Assembly (NCBI RefSeq): GCF_001192835.1
Contig: NZ_DF968182.1
Span: 1,614,968-1,678,967, forward strand
DNA length: 64,000 nt
Reading direction: 5' to 3'
Origin: Lentimicrobium saccharophilum
GTDB lineage: Bacteria > Bacteroidota > Bacteroidia > Bacteroidales > Lentimicrobiaceae
How positions within the stretch are numbered: position 1 is the stretch's first letter; every line of letters begins with the position of its first letter. A model generated the notes under the pieces. That model saw only the letters and a program-made list of their open reading frames with translations. It had not been told where the DNA came from and did not search any database. The position numbers were made by a program, and so were the translations under genes. Of the stretch, positions 28,684 through 38,212 are shown in pieces.

Positions 28684-30465
28684 TCATATCTTTATAATCC
28701 TCTTCACAATCGTTTGATTTTCAATCCTTGTCCGAAGGAAATAGATACCGGCCGGCAGGTGGCTGATATTGAGTTCAATTTGTCGGGTGCCGGGTTCCGG
28801 ATTATCGGATTTTACAACCTGCCCGAGAAGATCGGTAACCTTGCAACTTTGAAATTCAACGCCGGATTTCAAACATTGAACTTTGAAACTCCCATGGGTT
28901 GGATTCGGGAACAGCCCGATATCCGGCAGAATCAACGCTTCTGAACCTAAACTCCCGACAGGGGTAAAGTCCACCATGACCAATCCCGTTGAGTCGGAGC
29001 CATCGCGGATATCAAACTGCATGATTTCTGCAGGATCCGTATGATCCCAGACATTAAAGCGGGCAAAAAGTAACGGATACTGTTCGCTGATGGCCTCAAC
29101 ATACAAATCATAATTTCCGTTACCGGTAATTACATTCAGGCCGGGACAGGTATCCAGCCCGCCACCAAGATCAATGGGATTTCTGAGTACCCGGATCCCG
29201 GAACCAGCGTTGTCTTTGATGACATTACCATGAACAGGGCCGGCCAGACCATCCAGGATCATTCCATCTCCTCTGCAGTCTTTAATGATGTTGTGATGAA
29301 CATCCTCAGCGCCCTTGCTATAGAAACCAGTATAAGATTTTTCGATTTCATTGTTGGCAAACTCCACTGTCCCTGCCTTACTGTAATATCCCATGTTCCC
29401 CCCTGTTATCCTGTTCCCGGCTACATACCCCCATCCGGAATAATTGAAAATTCCGCAAGTGCTTTCAGATGGATCAGGGGCAGCTGATTGTACTTCATCA
29501 ATGATGATAGTGTTGTTCATGACATGCATCGGAGCTCCTGCGCTGGTTCTGATCCCTGAAACATTTCCCGTACAGGTAATGGTATTGTTTCTGATAGTGA
29601 CAGACCTGCTTTTTGCAATGATCCCGGCCTTATAATCCTCATCGATAAATGCCGGGGAGTTTTCGTCGGAATTGATGGTATTGTTTTCAATAAATTCATC
29701 TTCAGTGAGATCGTAATTTCCACCGCTTTGATCCACAATTGCACCATTAAATATCCGGTTATTTGAAATGGTGGTTTTATTCGCAGCCGATTTGTCAAAA
29801 ATACCGTATTGGATCTCGTTGTTATCGATCAGATAGGTATATCCGGCTCCGGATTTGATTTGAATATAACCGCAACTGTTACCGGTAACGGCTATTTCCG
29901 AAATACCTGCACCATGCCTGAACTCAATACTACCTTCTGTTCCTGTAGAATTATTTTCGATTATGAATCCATAATTAGCACCTAATAATGAATCAGGGGG
30001 AGGGATTCCAGCTGCACAACCTATCTCAATATACTCTGTTGAGCAGTTGCGTATTATGTTCCTGTCGGTGAAAGGGCCGGTATGGGCTCCCCTGATAAAA
30101 TAAAACTCATCAAACCTGAGCTTTTCAAGACCGGTTGAAAGATTGCTGTCCTCCCGGTCAACCACAATCCCCTGAATGATCGTTTGACCGGCACCTTCAC
30201 CCATCAGACTTACCCCAGCTTTGAGAAACAAGGTATGTGGATTCCCTGACCAGGAATCATCGGGAATGTATGTTCCCTGTTTGATCATCACCTGCCAACC
30301 TGGAGATGCTGCATTGATGCCTTCCTTTATAGTGTTGAACGGATGTTCCTGTGTCCCGTCTTCAATGCCGGTGTTGTTGGAGGCAGCAACGTAGATGGTT
30401 TGCTGACCAAATGAAAAATGGAATACGAAAAACGGAAAAAGTAAAATGGGGATGAGTTTTTTCAT
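28684..30465 (-). CDS. T9SS-secreted right-handed parallel beta-helix protein (copy 1)
   Basis: 593 residues, signal peptide 1 to ~20 (FVFHFSFGQ). The mature start reads QTIYVAASNNTGIEDGTQEHPFNTIKEGINAA, the DUF1565/pectate-lyase-like opening, followed by many short beta-helix coils with NNT/NNxI ladders (IIENNSTG, ISNNRIFNG, TIRNNTITCTGN, DVHHNIIKDCRGDGMI). No polysaccharide-lyase active-site set is clear, so binding and enzymatic roles are both open. The C-terminal ~80 residues are a T9SS sorting domain (IGLFPNPTHGSFKV, KVTDLLGQVV, AGIYFLRTRI, VKRIIKI). It is paralogous to the next upstream gene (30589), sharing opening, coil style and 3' end. Confidence 0.87.
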   Translation of the reverse strand: MKKLIPILLFPFFVFHFSFGQQTIYVAASNNTGIEDGTQEHPFNTIKEGINAASPGWQVMIKQGTYIPDDSWSGNPHTLFLKAGVSLMGEGAGQTIIQGIVVDREDSNLSTGLEKLRFDEFYFIRGAHTGPFTDRNIIRNCSTEYIEIGCAAGIPPPDSLLGANYGFIIENNSTGTEGSIEFRHGAGISEIAVTGNSCGYIQIKSGAGYTYLIDNNEIQYGIFDKSAANKTTISNNRIFNGAIVDQSGGNYDLTEDEFIENNTINSDENSPAFIDEDYKAGIIAKSRSVTIRNNTITCTGNVSGIRTSAGAPMHVMNNTIIIDEVQSAAPDPSESTCGIFNYSGWGYVAGNRITGGNMGYYSKAGTVEFANNEIEKSYTGFYSKGAEDVHHNIIKDCRGDGMILDGLAGPVHGNVIKDNAGSGIRVLRNPIDLGGGLDTCPGLNVITGNGNYDLYVEAISEQYPLLFARFNVWDHTDPAEIMQFDIRDGSDSTGLVMVDFTPVGSLGSEALILPDIGLFPNPTHGSFKVQCLKSGVEFQSCKVTDLLGQVVKSDNPEPGTRQIELNISHLPAGIYFLRTRIENQTIVKRIIKI

Positions 30466-30480
30466 GACTTATTTTTTTTT

Positions 30481-30582
30481 ACCACAACAGGCACATAGGG
30501 CACCCAGATTTCACAATAGAATTATATGTGCCTTCTATGTGCCTTACTGTGCCTATCCCGATAAATCGGGACATATTGTGGT
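30481..30582. repeat. Intergenic inverted repeat (long copy)
   Basis: ACCACAA (30481-30487) pairs with TTGTGGT (30576-30582), AGGCACATAG (30489-30498) pairs with CTATGTGCCT (30535-30544), and TCCCGATAAATCGGGA (30556-30571) is an inner palindrome. TATGTGCCTT occurs twice in tandem (30525-30545). The element fills almost the whole gap between the two beta-helix genes. Related copies lie at 28634-28680 and 32458-32530. Confidence 0.8.
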
Positions 30583-30588
30583 TAATTA

Positions 30589-32442
30589 TTATAACTTTAT
30601 AATCTTCTTCACCATCGTTTGGCTATCAAAGCAAAACCGTACAATATATATCCCGGAAGAGAGATGGCTGATATCCAGTTCTGAAGTTCCGGAATTTCGG
30701 AACTCCGGAACCCGGGCTTCCAGAATCCTGCCAAAGAAATCGACAATCTCCATAACCGCCGGCAGCCGGCTGCCGGTTGAAAACTGAAAACTGAAAACTC
30801 CCCGGGTGGGATTGGGAAACATTATGATCTCCGGCAACGGATGTTCACTTACACCATATGACAATAGCGGCATATACAACACCAGCGCTCTCGCCGGATC
30901 ATCGTTTGCATCATAAATATCATATTGACCGACTTCTGCTTCAGTACTGTGAGACCACACGTTATTCTGTGCCCAGATGGTGTCAACAAAACCGGAAAGA
31001 GTTTCCACGTAAAGGTCATAACCGTCGTTATCTTTGATGACGTTAAATCCTGTACCGGGTTCATCCAATCGCCCCATGGGACAGTTTCCTCTTGTGCGGA
31101 TACCGTGTCCGCCGTTGTACCTGACGATATTGTAATTCAGTCTGATGGAATTTGTATCAGCATATTCAGACTTGTAATCAAGGATCATCCCGTCTCCGAT
31201 ACAGTACTCCACCCTGTTACTATCGACATCTCCCGAAACTGACTGCAGATATAAACCATAATGCGCCCCATCAATCTCATTTTCATTAAATCCATGCGAA
31301 GCGATGGCCGATAAGTATACCCCATAGGCGCCGCCGCTGATCCTGTTGCCTTTCATCCCTCCGAATGATGTCGATCGCACATGGATAGCGCAAACAGATA
31401 ACGTATCTCCATCTAAAGGCAAGCCGGAGGGTTCAAAATACGGGAGGGTGATGGTATTGTCCTCAAAATAGCCACCGGCTGTAGTTTTAAACCGGATGGC
31501 TGCTACCGAGCCATCGGTGTGGATTTCATTTTCTCTGATGACGATATCCCCGGCGGTAGCCTGAAAATGTATACCACCGTTTTTAAAGTTATTATTCCCG
31601 ATAATTGATTCAGACAATGCCACATATTTGGCCGAAGGCGAACCGTTCTGGATATCATTCTCCGTGAACCGCAGGCCGCTGTGTGAGACCGCTCTTAACC
31701 GGATCCCGCCTCCAATCGTGTTACCGGATATCACATCAGGGTATGAGGCTGTCGATAGCACGATCAGGCTGTCGGATACAGTATTGTTTTGGATGAAGAT
31801 GGTATCGGATTTTGCAGTTGTGATTACGCTCAGGCTTCCTGCCACCTGGTTCCCTTCAAGCCTTATTAAGCCCTGGGAAGAGGTGCTGCTGATCCACAGT
31901 CCACCGCCGGTTTCACAATTTATGACCTCCCGCCTTGCCGCACAGGCAGCGCTTCCAATGTGAATGCTATCATCAACGGAGCAGTTCTTTAATAATATTC
32001 GACCGGTTTCGCTAACCGATGGGGTGTGATCATTCAGAACTTGCAATCCGCAGTCTTCAATAATCAAAGGGGTCACCGAATAACCGCTGTCATTGTGTAT
32101 AACGTTCCGGCACCAAAGATTCCTGATGAGCACAGGCATAGAGTCAAGCTTTGAGGATAGTATAAAAATTCCCTGAACCAGGGTAGAAGCAGCAGATGTT
32201 CCGGCGATGGAAACACATTTCTCAACCAGCAATGTGTCTTCAGGATAGTTACCAGAAACTATCGAGATAGAATCACCGTTCTGTGACAACTGCAATCCTT
32301 CAACAATGGTATTAAAGGGATTTGCCTGTGTGCCGTTCTCGTTGCCTGTATTGTTGGAAACATCGACGTAGATGATTTGCTGCGCAAATGAAAAATGAAA
32401 AGCGCAGAACGCTAAATGCAAAATAAGGATGAATCTTTTCAT
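30589..32442 (-). CDS. T9SS-secreted right-handed parallel beta-helix protein (copy 2)
   Basis: 617 residues from the ATG at 32442; an upstream extension would need TTG and spoil the signal peptide. Signal peptide 1 to ~21 (LAFCAFHFSFAQ). Opening QQIIYVDVSNNTGNENGTQ and beta-helix coils (LIRNLWCRNVIH, FIQNNTVSDSLIVLST, IVIRENEIHTDGSVAAIRF, GIRTRGNCPMGRLD) parallel copy 1. C-terminal T9SS domain: EIIMFPNPTRGVFSFQF, MEIVDFFGRILEARV, SGIYIVRFCF, VKKIIKL. Inside this domain the DNA has a perfect 18-bp palindrome, a threefold GAAAACT repeat and a further dyad that encodes VPEFRNSGTSE, suggesting small DNA insertions kept in frame. No clear catalytic residues. Confidence 0.87.
   Translation of the reverse strand: MKRFILILHLAFCAFHFSFAQQIIYVDVSNNTGNENGTQANPFNTIVEGLQLSQNGDSISIVSGNYPEDTLLVEKCVSIAGTSAASTLVQGIFILSSKLDSMPVLIRNLWCRNVIHNDSGYSVTPLIIEDCGLQVLNDHTPSVSETGRILLKNCSVDDSIHIGSAACAARREVINCETGGGLWISSTSSQGLIRLEGNQVAGSLSVITTAKSDTIFIQNNTVSDSLIVLSTASYPDVISGNTIGGGIRLRAVSHSGLRFTENDIQNGSPSAKYVALSESIIGNNNFKNGGIHFQATAGDIVIRENEIHTDGSVAAIRFKTTAGGYFEDNTITLPYFEPSGLPLDGDTLSVCAIHVRSTSFGGMKGNRISGGAYGVYLSAIASHGFNENEIDGAHYGLYLQSVSGDVDSNRVEYCIGDGMILDYKSEYADTNSIRLNYNIVRYNGGHGIRTRGNCPMGRLDEPGTGFNVIKDNDGYDLYVETLSGFVDTIWAQNNVWSHSTEAEVGQYDIYDANDDPARALVLYMPLLSYGVSEHPLPEIIMFPNPTRGVFSFQFSTGSRLPAVMEIVDFFGRILEARVPEFRNSGTSELDISHLSSGIYIVRFCFDSQTMVKKIIKL
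30684..30799. repeat. Palindromes and tandem heptamers inside a sorting-domain coding region
   Basis: GTTCCG-gaattt-CGGAAC (30686-30703) followed by TCCGGA and CCCGGG; a perfect 18-bp palindrome CCGGCAGCCGGCTGCCGG (30759-30776); then three GAAAACT units (30779-30799). All lie within the C-terminal domain of the 30589-32442 gene and keep its frame. Confidence 0.75.
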
Positions 32443-32457
32443 GGCTTGTTTTTTTTC

Positions 32458-32530
32458 ACCACAACAGGCATATAGATTACACAATAAAATTCTATGTGCC
32501 TTCTATGTGTCTACTGTGTCAATGCGGTTA
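32458..32530. repeat. Intergenic repeat (degenerate copy)
   Basis: ACCACAACAGGCATATAG (32458-32475) and CTATGTGCCT (32492-32501) followed by CTATGTGTCT (32503-32512) match the 30481-30582 element with a few changes; the inner TCCCGAT palindrome is lost. It lies between the 32532 and 30589 genes. Confidence 0.7.
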
Positions 32531-32531
32531 A

Positions 32532-33926
32532 TTATCGTAACTTTATAATCTTCTTCACAATCGTTTGATTTTCAATACACAACCGCACGAAAAAGATTCC
32601 TTTCCTTAACCCGGATGCTTCATACATTACCTTGTGTTCGCCGGGTAATTGCACCTCATTTACAAGGATTGCTGCATTCCGACCGGTTATATCATCGATG
32701 ACAAGCTGCACATGCCCTGGTTCTTTCAAATGATACTGAATTGTTGTTGAGCCGGAAAAGGGATTCGGAAAAAGCCTGAGCTGTAGATCATCAGGATCGT
32801 GATCCTCAACCGACAGGGCTGTTTGCCATCTGGCGATGTATTTGGCTGTTTTATTTCCTGCCTTGGTAAACCGGCCACCGGCATAAAGGTTATTTCCGTC
32901 GGCATACAGTGCTTTCACCCATTGATTGGTGCCACTTCCAAGCGACGACCACTGACTGCCATCCCACATGGCGATGTTGTTGACATTCAGCCCTCCTGCC
33001 TGTGTAAAACTTCCGCCGGCAAATAATTTATCACCAATAACTGCAAGTGTATACACCGGCCCGCTTGTTCCACTGCCCAGGGGAGACCATTGCGAGCCAT
33101 CCCATCTGGCTATATTATTGACGCTCACGCTCCCTGCAACAGTAAATCCGCCGGCAACATACAGATCGTTTCCAATCAGGGCAAGGCTGGTCACAACACC
33201 ATCACCGCCACTGACGCCTCCTCCCAAAGCCGACCAGGATGAACCATCCCATTTGGCAATACTGCTAGCATCCACGGTTCCTGCCCTGGAGAATTTGCCC
33301 CCGACATACACATCATTATCATCTGTTTCAATAGCAAACACATCCGGTGTGTAATAATCTGACAGCCATAAGCCACCACCTACAGCATGAAACTGAGTCC
33401 CATCCCACCGGGCTATTCCATAAAGATCTATCCCGGCGGTAGCGATCATTCCCCCTCCCAGATAAAGTGCATCTCCGGCTGAAGCCAGACAGTCAACCTG
33501 GTAATCTATCACACTGCCGGGCTGAACCCATTCAGTACCGTTCCACTTCGCGAAATGCTTCATAGCCTGCCCGTTCGATTTGTAAAAGATGCCACCGGCA
33601 TAAAGCGCTGAATTGAAGAATTCCATGGCAAAAACGGCATTCTGATCAAATCCGTGGCCGATGGGCGACCAGCTTACCCCGTCCCATTGGGCAATGCGGT
33701 TGATATTGTTACCGCCGGCTTTGGTAAATTCACCCCCGGCGTATAAAATGCCGTCTTTTTTCACAAAACAATTGACGTCGGCGTTCATGCCCGAAGTGCC
33801 AAATGATTCATCCCAGTTTTCATCTCCTGAAATCGGGCTTGCCTGATTTTGCGGGCAGACGTTGAGGCAAATGGACATCAAAATAGTCTGCACAACAGCG
33901 ATCATTGCAAATAAATTTGTCTTCAT
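32532..33926 (-). CDS. T9SS-secreted beta-propeller of WDG/GGxFTxAG repeats
   Basis: 464 residues, signal peptide 1 to ~25. Six to seven ~48-residue repeats follow the pattern LYAGGxFTxAGxxxxNxIAxWDGxxWSxLGxG: LYAGGEFTKAGGN, IAQWDGVSWSPIGHG, LYLGGGMIATAGID, VYVGGKFSRAG, IAKWDGSSWSALGGG, LYVAGGFTVAG, IARWDGSQWSPLGSG, LFAGGSFTQAGG and so on. It is a beta-propeller type common in exported Bacteroidota proteins. The last ~80 residues are a T9SS sorting domain (LRLFPNPFSGSTTIQY, LVIDDITGRNAAI, GIFFVRLCI, VKKIIKL). Its start overlaps the stop of the upstream gene by 4 bases (33923-33926), so the two are coupled. Likely a surface binding protein. Confidence 0.86.
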   Translation of the reverse strand: MKTNLFAMIAVVQTILMSICLNVCPQNQASPISGDENWDESFGTSGMNADVNCFVKKDGILYAGGEFTKAGGNNINRIAQWDGVSWSPIGHGFDQNAVFAMEFFNSALYAGGIFYKSNGQAMKHFAKWNGTEWVQPGSVIDYQVDCLASAGDALYLGGGMIATAGIDLYGIARWDGTQFHAVGGGLWLSDYYTPDVFAIETDDNDVYVGGKFSRAGTVDASSIAKWDGSSWSALGGGVSGGDGVVTSLALIGNDLYVAGGFTVAGSVSVNNIARWDGSQWSPLGSGTSGPVYTLAVIGDKLFAGGSFTQAGGLNVNNIAMWDGSQWSSLGSGTNQWVKALYADGNNLYAGGRFTKAGNKTAKYIARWQTALSVEDHDPDDLQLRLFPNPFSGSTTIQYHLKEPGHVQLVIDDITGRNAAILVNEVQLPGEHKVMYEASGLRKGIFFVRLCIENQTIVKKIIKLR

Positions 33927-35395
33927 AGCCTGATGATTTTTTTCACAATTATTTGGTTTTCAGACTCTATTCTAACGAAGTAGATTCCAGGGGGGAAGTG
34001 TGTGATGTCCATCAGAATGCTGGCGGCACCCCGTTCAGATTTGAGTTTTTCCCGGATTTTCCCTGTGGGATCAACGATCTCAACCTGACAATCCGGATAT
34101 AGGATATTGGATAATAAAATCTGAAATTCCCCCTGTGTCGGGTTTGGCATTATTTCAGCACTTATCCGGCCGGGTTCATCAAATCCCTGTGCCTCCTGCT
34201 GCGACCAGGAATAATAATCCCGGGTGCTGAGCACAAACTGCTGCACATGTACGATCCATTTGTGATACGAATCGCTGTGCCGCCGGTTTAATGAATCGAA
34301 TGTGTAAAGGTGCATGTTTACCCCTTTCCAGGATGCTGATCCGGCATCCCATTGCGATAGCGCATCTTCGACAAGCAGGGTATCCTGAATATATTCATAT
34401 GCACGCATATAGCCAGGCTCCCATTCACCAAAGTCATTACCGCTGTATCCGGTGTTTCTCAACATTCTGTTAAACGCATTATAGGTCATTTCAGCTTTTA
34501 TACTCGGCATCCATGTGACTGTATCTTCGCCAATGCGGTAATATTCATACAGGGCCATATTCCCGGCTTCATCCCAGGCCCAATGATCCTTCTCCAGTGG
34601 AATCCACTCTTCGATTGATTCCTCGTATTTCCAATACCACGACTGAATTTTGCTATGGTGTTCATCCCAGGTGGGTTCTTCCTTTACCATATAGTACCAC
34701 AGTTGTGTATTGTGATTATAAAAGAGCCTGGTTTTCAGAATCATATCGCCGGTTGTATTGTACTCATAGTCATACCTTAATTTAGGATAAAAAACTCCTG
34801 TTCCATCTTCCTCTTCCCATTCGGTCACCCGTTCCGGAAGTCCCTCAGGATTATATTCATATAAAATGTATGATGTTGAATCCCAATGCTGTCCCAGGTT
34901 ATTCCATTCGAAATTCACTTCATTCGTCAGCCTTTGCTGATTATCATAGTAATTCAATATTCTTCGATAATTTATCCAGTCGAAAAGGGAAAGACTCCAG
35001 CCATCGAAGTATGATTCGGAAACATTGCCTTGGGCATCAAATACATATCTTTCCCTGAAAAGGCCTTTGTAAGCCATGGTTTCGTTTTCCCAAAACAATA
35101 CTGCCCACATGGTCTGCCGGTCCTGACCATCATACTGCCATTTTTCAATGCGGTATGGCACCCAAAGATTCAGGGCCTGTTCCCTGACGAATTCCTCTTT
35201 CTGTATGGTTCGCTTTTGCTCATCATACCGATAGGTTGTCCGGAAAGAGAGAATTGAATCGCTGATGCCGGAAAATTTCCAGGTGATTACTGAATCGAGC
35301 ACCTCGGTTTGCGGATTCTCCCGCCACATCTGACCCCATATGGAAAAGGGTAACAGAATAAGCACTGCCATCGCAATTGTAATTGAGTTTTTCAT
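33923..35395 (-). CDS. T9SS-secreted protein with YD-like strand repeats
   Basis: 490 residues, signal peptide 1 to ~21 (LLPFSIWGQ). The body is a series of ~30-residue aromatic-rich strands like YRYDEQKRTIQKE, WQYDGQDRQTMW, YVFDAQGNVSESYF, YEYNTTGDMILKTRLFY and WAWDEAGNMALYEYY, resembling the YD/RHS-like repeats that wind into beta-barrels or sheets. There is no toxin-type C-terminal domain. Residues ~415-490 form a T9SS sorting domain (EIMPNPTQGEFQILL, VEIVDPTGKIREKL, GIYFVRIES, VKKIIRL). The gene lies 8 bp after the interrupted propeller gene and is coupled to the next one by ATGA overlap. Confidence 0.85.
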   Translation of the reverse strand: MKNSITIAMAVLILLPFSIWGQMWRENPQTEVLDSVITWKFSGISDSILSFRTTYRYDEQKRTIQKEEFVREQALNLWVPYRIEKWQYDGQDRQTMWAVLFWENETMAYKGLFRERYVFDAQGNVSESYFDGWSLSLFDWINYRRILNYYDNQQRLTNEVNFEWNNLGQHWDSTSYILYEYNPEGLPERVTEWEEEDGTGVFYPKLRYDYEYNTTGDMILKTRLFYNHNTQLWYYMVKEEPTWDEHHSKIQSWYWKYEESIEEWIPLEKDHWAWDEAGNMALYEYYRIGEDTVTWMPSIKAEMTYNAFNRMLRNTGYSGNDFGEWEPGYMRAYEYIQDTLLVEDALSQWDAGSASWKGVNMHLYTFDSLNRRHSDSYHKWIVHVQQFVLSTRDYYSWSQQEAQGFDEPGRISAEIMPNPTQGEFQILLSNILYPDCQVEIVDPTGKIREKLKSERGAASILMDITHFPPGIYFVRIESENQIIVKKIIRL

Positions 35396-35403
35396 GTCCT
35401 GAT

Positions 35404-38145
35404 TTATTTCTGAAGTACAATTTTTCCTGAAAAAAGCTGATTACCGGCAATTACCCTGCAGATATACATTCCGCCGGCGAAAACCTCCGGATTCCATGAA
35501 ATCCGGTTATTCCCTTTCTGACAGAAACCATGGTTTGCCTGATATACCGTTCGCCCCTGCAAATCAGTAACACAAACGGTTACATCTGCTGAGGCATTCA
35601 GTTCAAAATCGAAAACAGCGATGTTGTTTGCCGGATTGGGTGAAATCTGCAAAGGCCGGGGAGTGTCTTTTTCTCCATAGAGCAGAAAGTCATCGATCCC
35701 CAGCGGAGGCAAAGGCAGTTTGGTCAGTTCACCACCTTTTCTATACAGAATAATATTTGCATTCATTCCGCTGCCGCCTGAAATCCGGCCTTCGCCAACA
35801 GCCACATAACCTCCGCCTGCCAGCGGCTGAGCATCGAAAACATAACCCCTGGTCGGCATATATACATTCCCCGGAGACCAGGCAGCGGTATCAGCCGAGA
35901 TGAAGTTTCCATCCGGATCATAAACCGCCACGTAAATCATTTCCTGTGAGCCGAAACCATTGCGGCTGAGGAGGTAATTACCATCGGCATTCCGGGCGAT
36001 GGAGCTGAAACCGCCATTCTGGTTCGTATGCGGCATTTTCTCCCAGAGCAGGGTTCCACCCGCATCCAGTTTGGCCAGGTACTCACTGTTCATGTAGTAT
36101 CCCGCAAGCAGAAATGAACCGTCATCCTGTTCGATGATATCCCCTCCCGTATCCCAGTAATCTGTGAAGTACTCTTTTGTCCATAAAGTATCCCCGTTCT
36201 GGTCGAAACGGATCACATACATATTGGTGATATAGCCAACCGATAGTGCATTCCCTTTGGTTCCGGCAAATATGTATCCACCATCTGCGGTGGTATGTAC
36301 CTCTCCCACCTCATCGCGACGGTTGCCGCCATATCTTCTGGTCCACAGACTGTCGCCCTGCGCGTTGATTTTCATAAACCACAGGTCGCCTGAACCATCG
36401 TATTTCGTTGTTTTACCGGCAATGAAGCAGCCCCCGTCAGTGGCTTCTGTGATGGAGATGCCTTCTTCATCGGTTTCATAACCGTATGTTTTTTCCCATT
36501 CTTTGTTGCCGTTCTGATCAGTTTTAATAAGATAAAGATCTTTGCCACCGTTGCCGGAAGATTTGGTAAATCCGGTCAGCAGAAAGCCCTGATCGGGGCA
36601 TTGTACAAAGTCGAAGGCCCGGTCCTCCTGGTTTCCGCCATAACTTCTGGTCCACAAGGTATCGCCATTGATATCCGTTTTGATAAGCCTCATGTCAAAG
36701 GTGCTGTTGGTGCCTGAGGAGCCCTGATACCCTGCAATGACAATATTTTTATCCGGTGTTTCCATAACGGCATACCCGCAACCGGCAGTTCCGTAACCTT
36801 CGAGGTTGTAATACCCATCAGAATTCCGCGGTGGATCGAGCTTCCATACATAAATGTCGTGCAGACGATTCGCTTTGTAATCATAACCGGTAAGGTAGAG
36901 ATAACCCTCTTCGTCCGCTGTAATGGCATAGGCAACATCCATGTCGATGGCAGGACCGATGTATCGCATCACCCACAGATCGCGGCCGGTTTTATGGTGC
37001 AGGCTGATCATGTTGGCTTCGGCCAGCAATCCGCAACTGTAAGCCGCCACATGTACATTGGTGTCGGGCGTCTGCACTATGGAGAAACCCATGTCGAAGG
37101 TCCCGTAAAGCCCTTCATAGCGGTAAAACCATTCGGCTGTGCCTTGCCGGTTAACCTTCATCACGGCCACGTCAAGATCGGTATCCACCTGAGCATCGCG
37201 GCCGGCAGCACGACCCACGACATAGATGTTATCATCTATTCCGTAAAGCATTTCATAGCAGGTTTCTCCAAATACCGGTTCCGGGCCCGGCCCGTCAATG
37301 TTGCAGTTCCACTGGAATTCACCTGCAGCATTGAGGCAGATGGCGCCGATATCAGAGCCGATCACACAGCTTGCATAGATGCGGCCGTCGTTGCCGAAAA
37401 CAACATCAGTGGCAACACTGTAACCGACATTAAACGCGGGATGAAGGTATTTCCAGTTAAATCCGCCCAGAGCGGTTAAACTTATAATAACCAATTGTTT
37501 TTCATTGGAATTGAGGGAATAACCGGCAGCATATACATTGCCATCGGAACCAACGGTAATCGCGCTGGCCATATCGTCACACAATGAATACGGACAAGCC
37601 CCGTCGAACCAGTATATCCATTCCTGCACGCCGGTGGTTGAGTTGATGGCTGTTACCAGAAAGTCGTAGTTGGCTTCCCCGGCCGCATATACCAACCCAT
37701 TGCCGCCATATTCCACTGAATAAGCTTTACTGGCATAATCCCCGGTGTTATCGTAAATATATTCCCAACGGAAACTGCCTTCGGAAGTAAGGCTGAAAAC
37801 AAGGTACTTATCATTGCCTTCCACATTTTCCTAAAAACCACAGATATACAAGTTTCCATCGGTTCCATAGTGGATCTCCGATACTTCCATCGCCTTATCC
37901 TGCTCTCCTTCATACACATACACCCACTGCCGGGTTCCCGCCTTATCCAATGCAATGACAACAATGTCGTGGTCTAAGTCATTGTACTCCACACCGGCCA
38001 CATAGACAAAACCATCGTCTCCACAGACGATATCATGTCCAATTTCGCTTTTTCCGGTATTGTAGTTAAAATACCATTTATGGTCCTGGCTGTAGGCGAT
38101 GAGGCCAAGCAACAGGATAATCCAGAGGCTGACGACATTTTTCAT
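35404..38145 (-). pseudogene. T9SS beta-propeller gene interrupted by an in-frame TAG
   Basis: One frame runs from the ATG at 38145 (signal peptide MKNVVSLWIILLLGLIAYSQ) to 35404, except for a single TAG (37831-37833) at codon 105. The text around it is continuous propeller sequence, YICGF-stop-ENVEGNDKYLVFSL, in the same frame and in phase with later repeats such as VYAAGYSLNSNEKQLV. Without the TAG the product would have 913 residues: a first half of WxYxxxG...VYVAG repeats, a second half of SBBP-like repeats (GDTLWTRSYGGNQEDRAFD), and a T9SS domain (LQISPNPANNIAVFDF, VTDLQGRTVYQ, GMYICRVI). The downstream part could restart at a GTG (37824), but without a signal peptide. Nonsense mutation, assembly error or rare readthrough are possible. 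Confidence 0.85.
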
Positions 38146-38212
38146 ATTTATCTGTTTTAAGTTTTACCCAGTTCAGTCTGTAAGAGTATTACCCTAAACC
38201 TGAATAAAAGGA

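Noticed and set aside
30779-30799. CRISPR array
   Set aside because: The units are three 7-bp tandem copies without spacers, inside a coding sequence.
37831-37833. Genome-wide amber recoding (TAG as sense codon)
   Set aside because: purB (21918-21920) and the 22043-25849 gene end with TAG exactly where the family ends, so TAG is a normal stop here.
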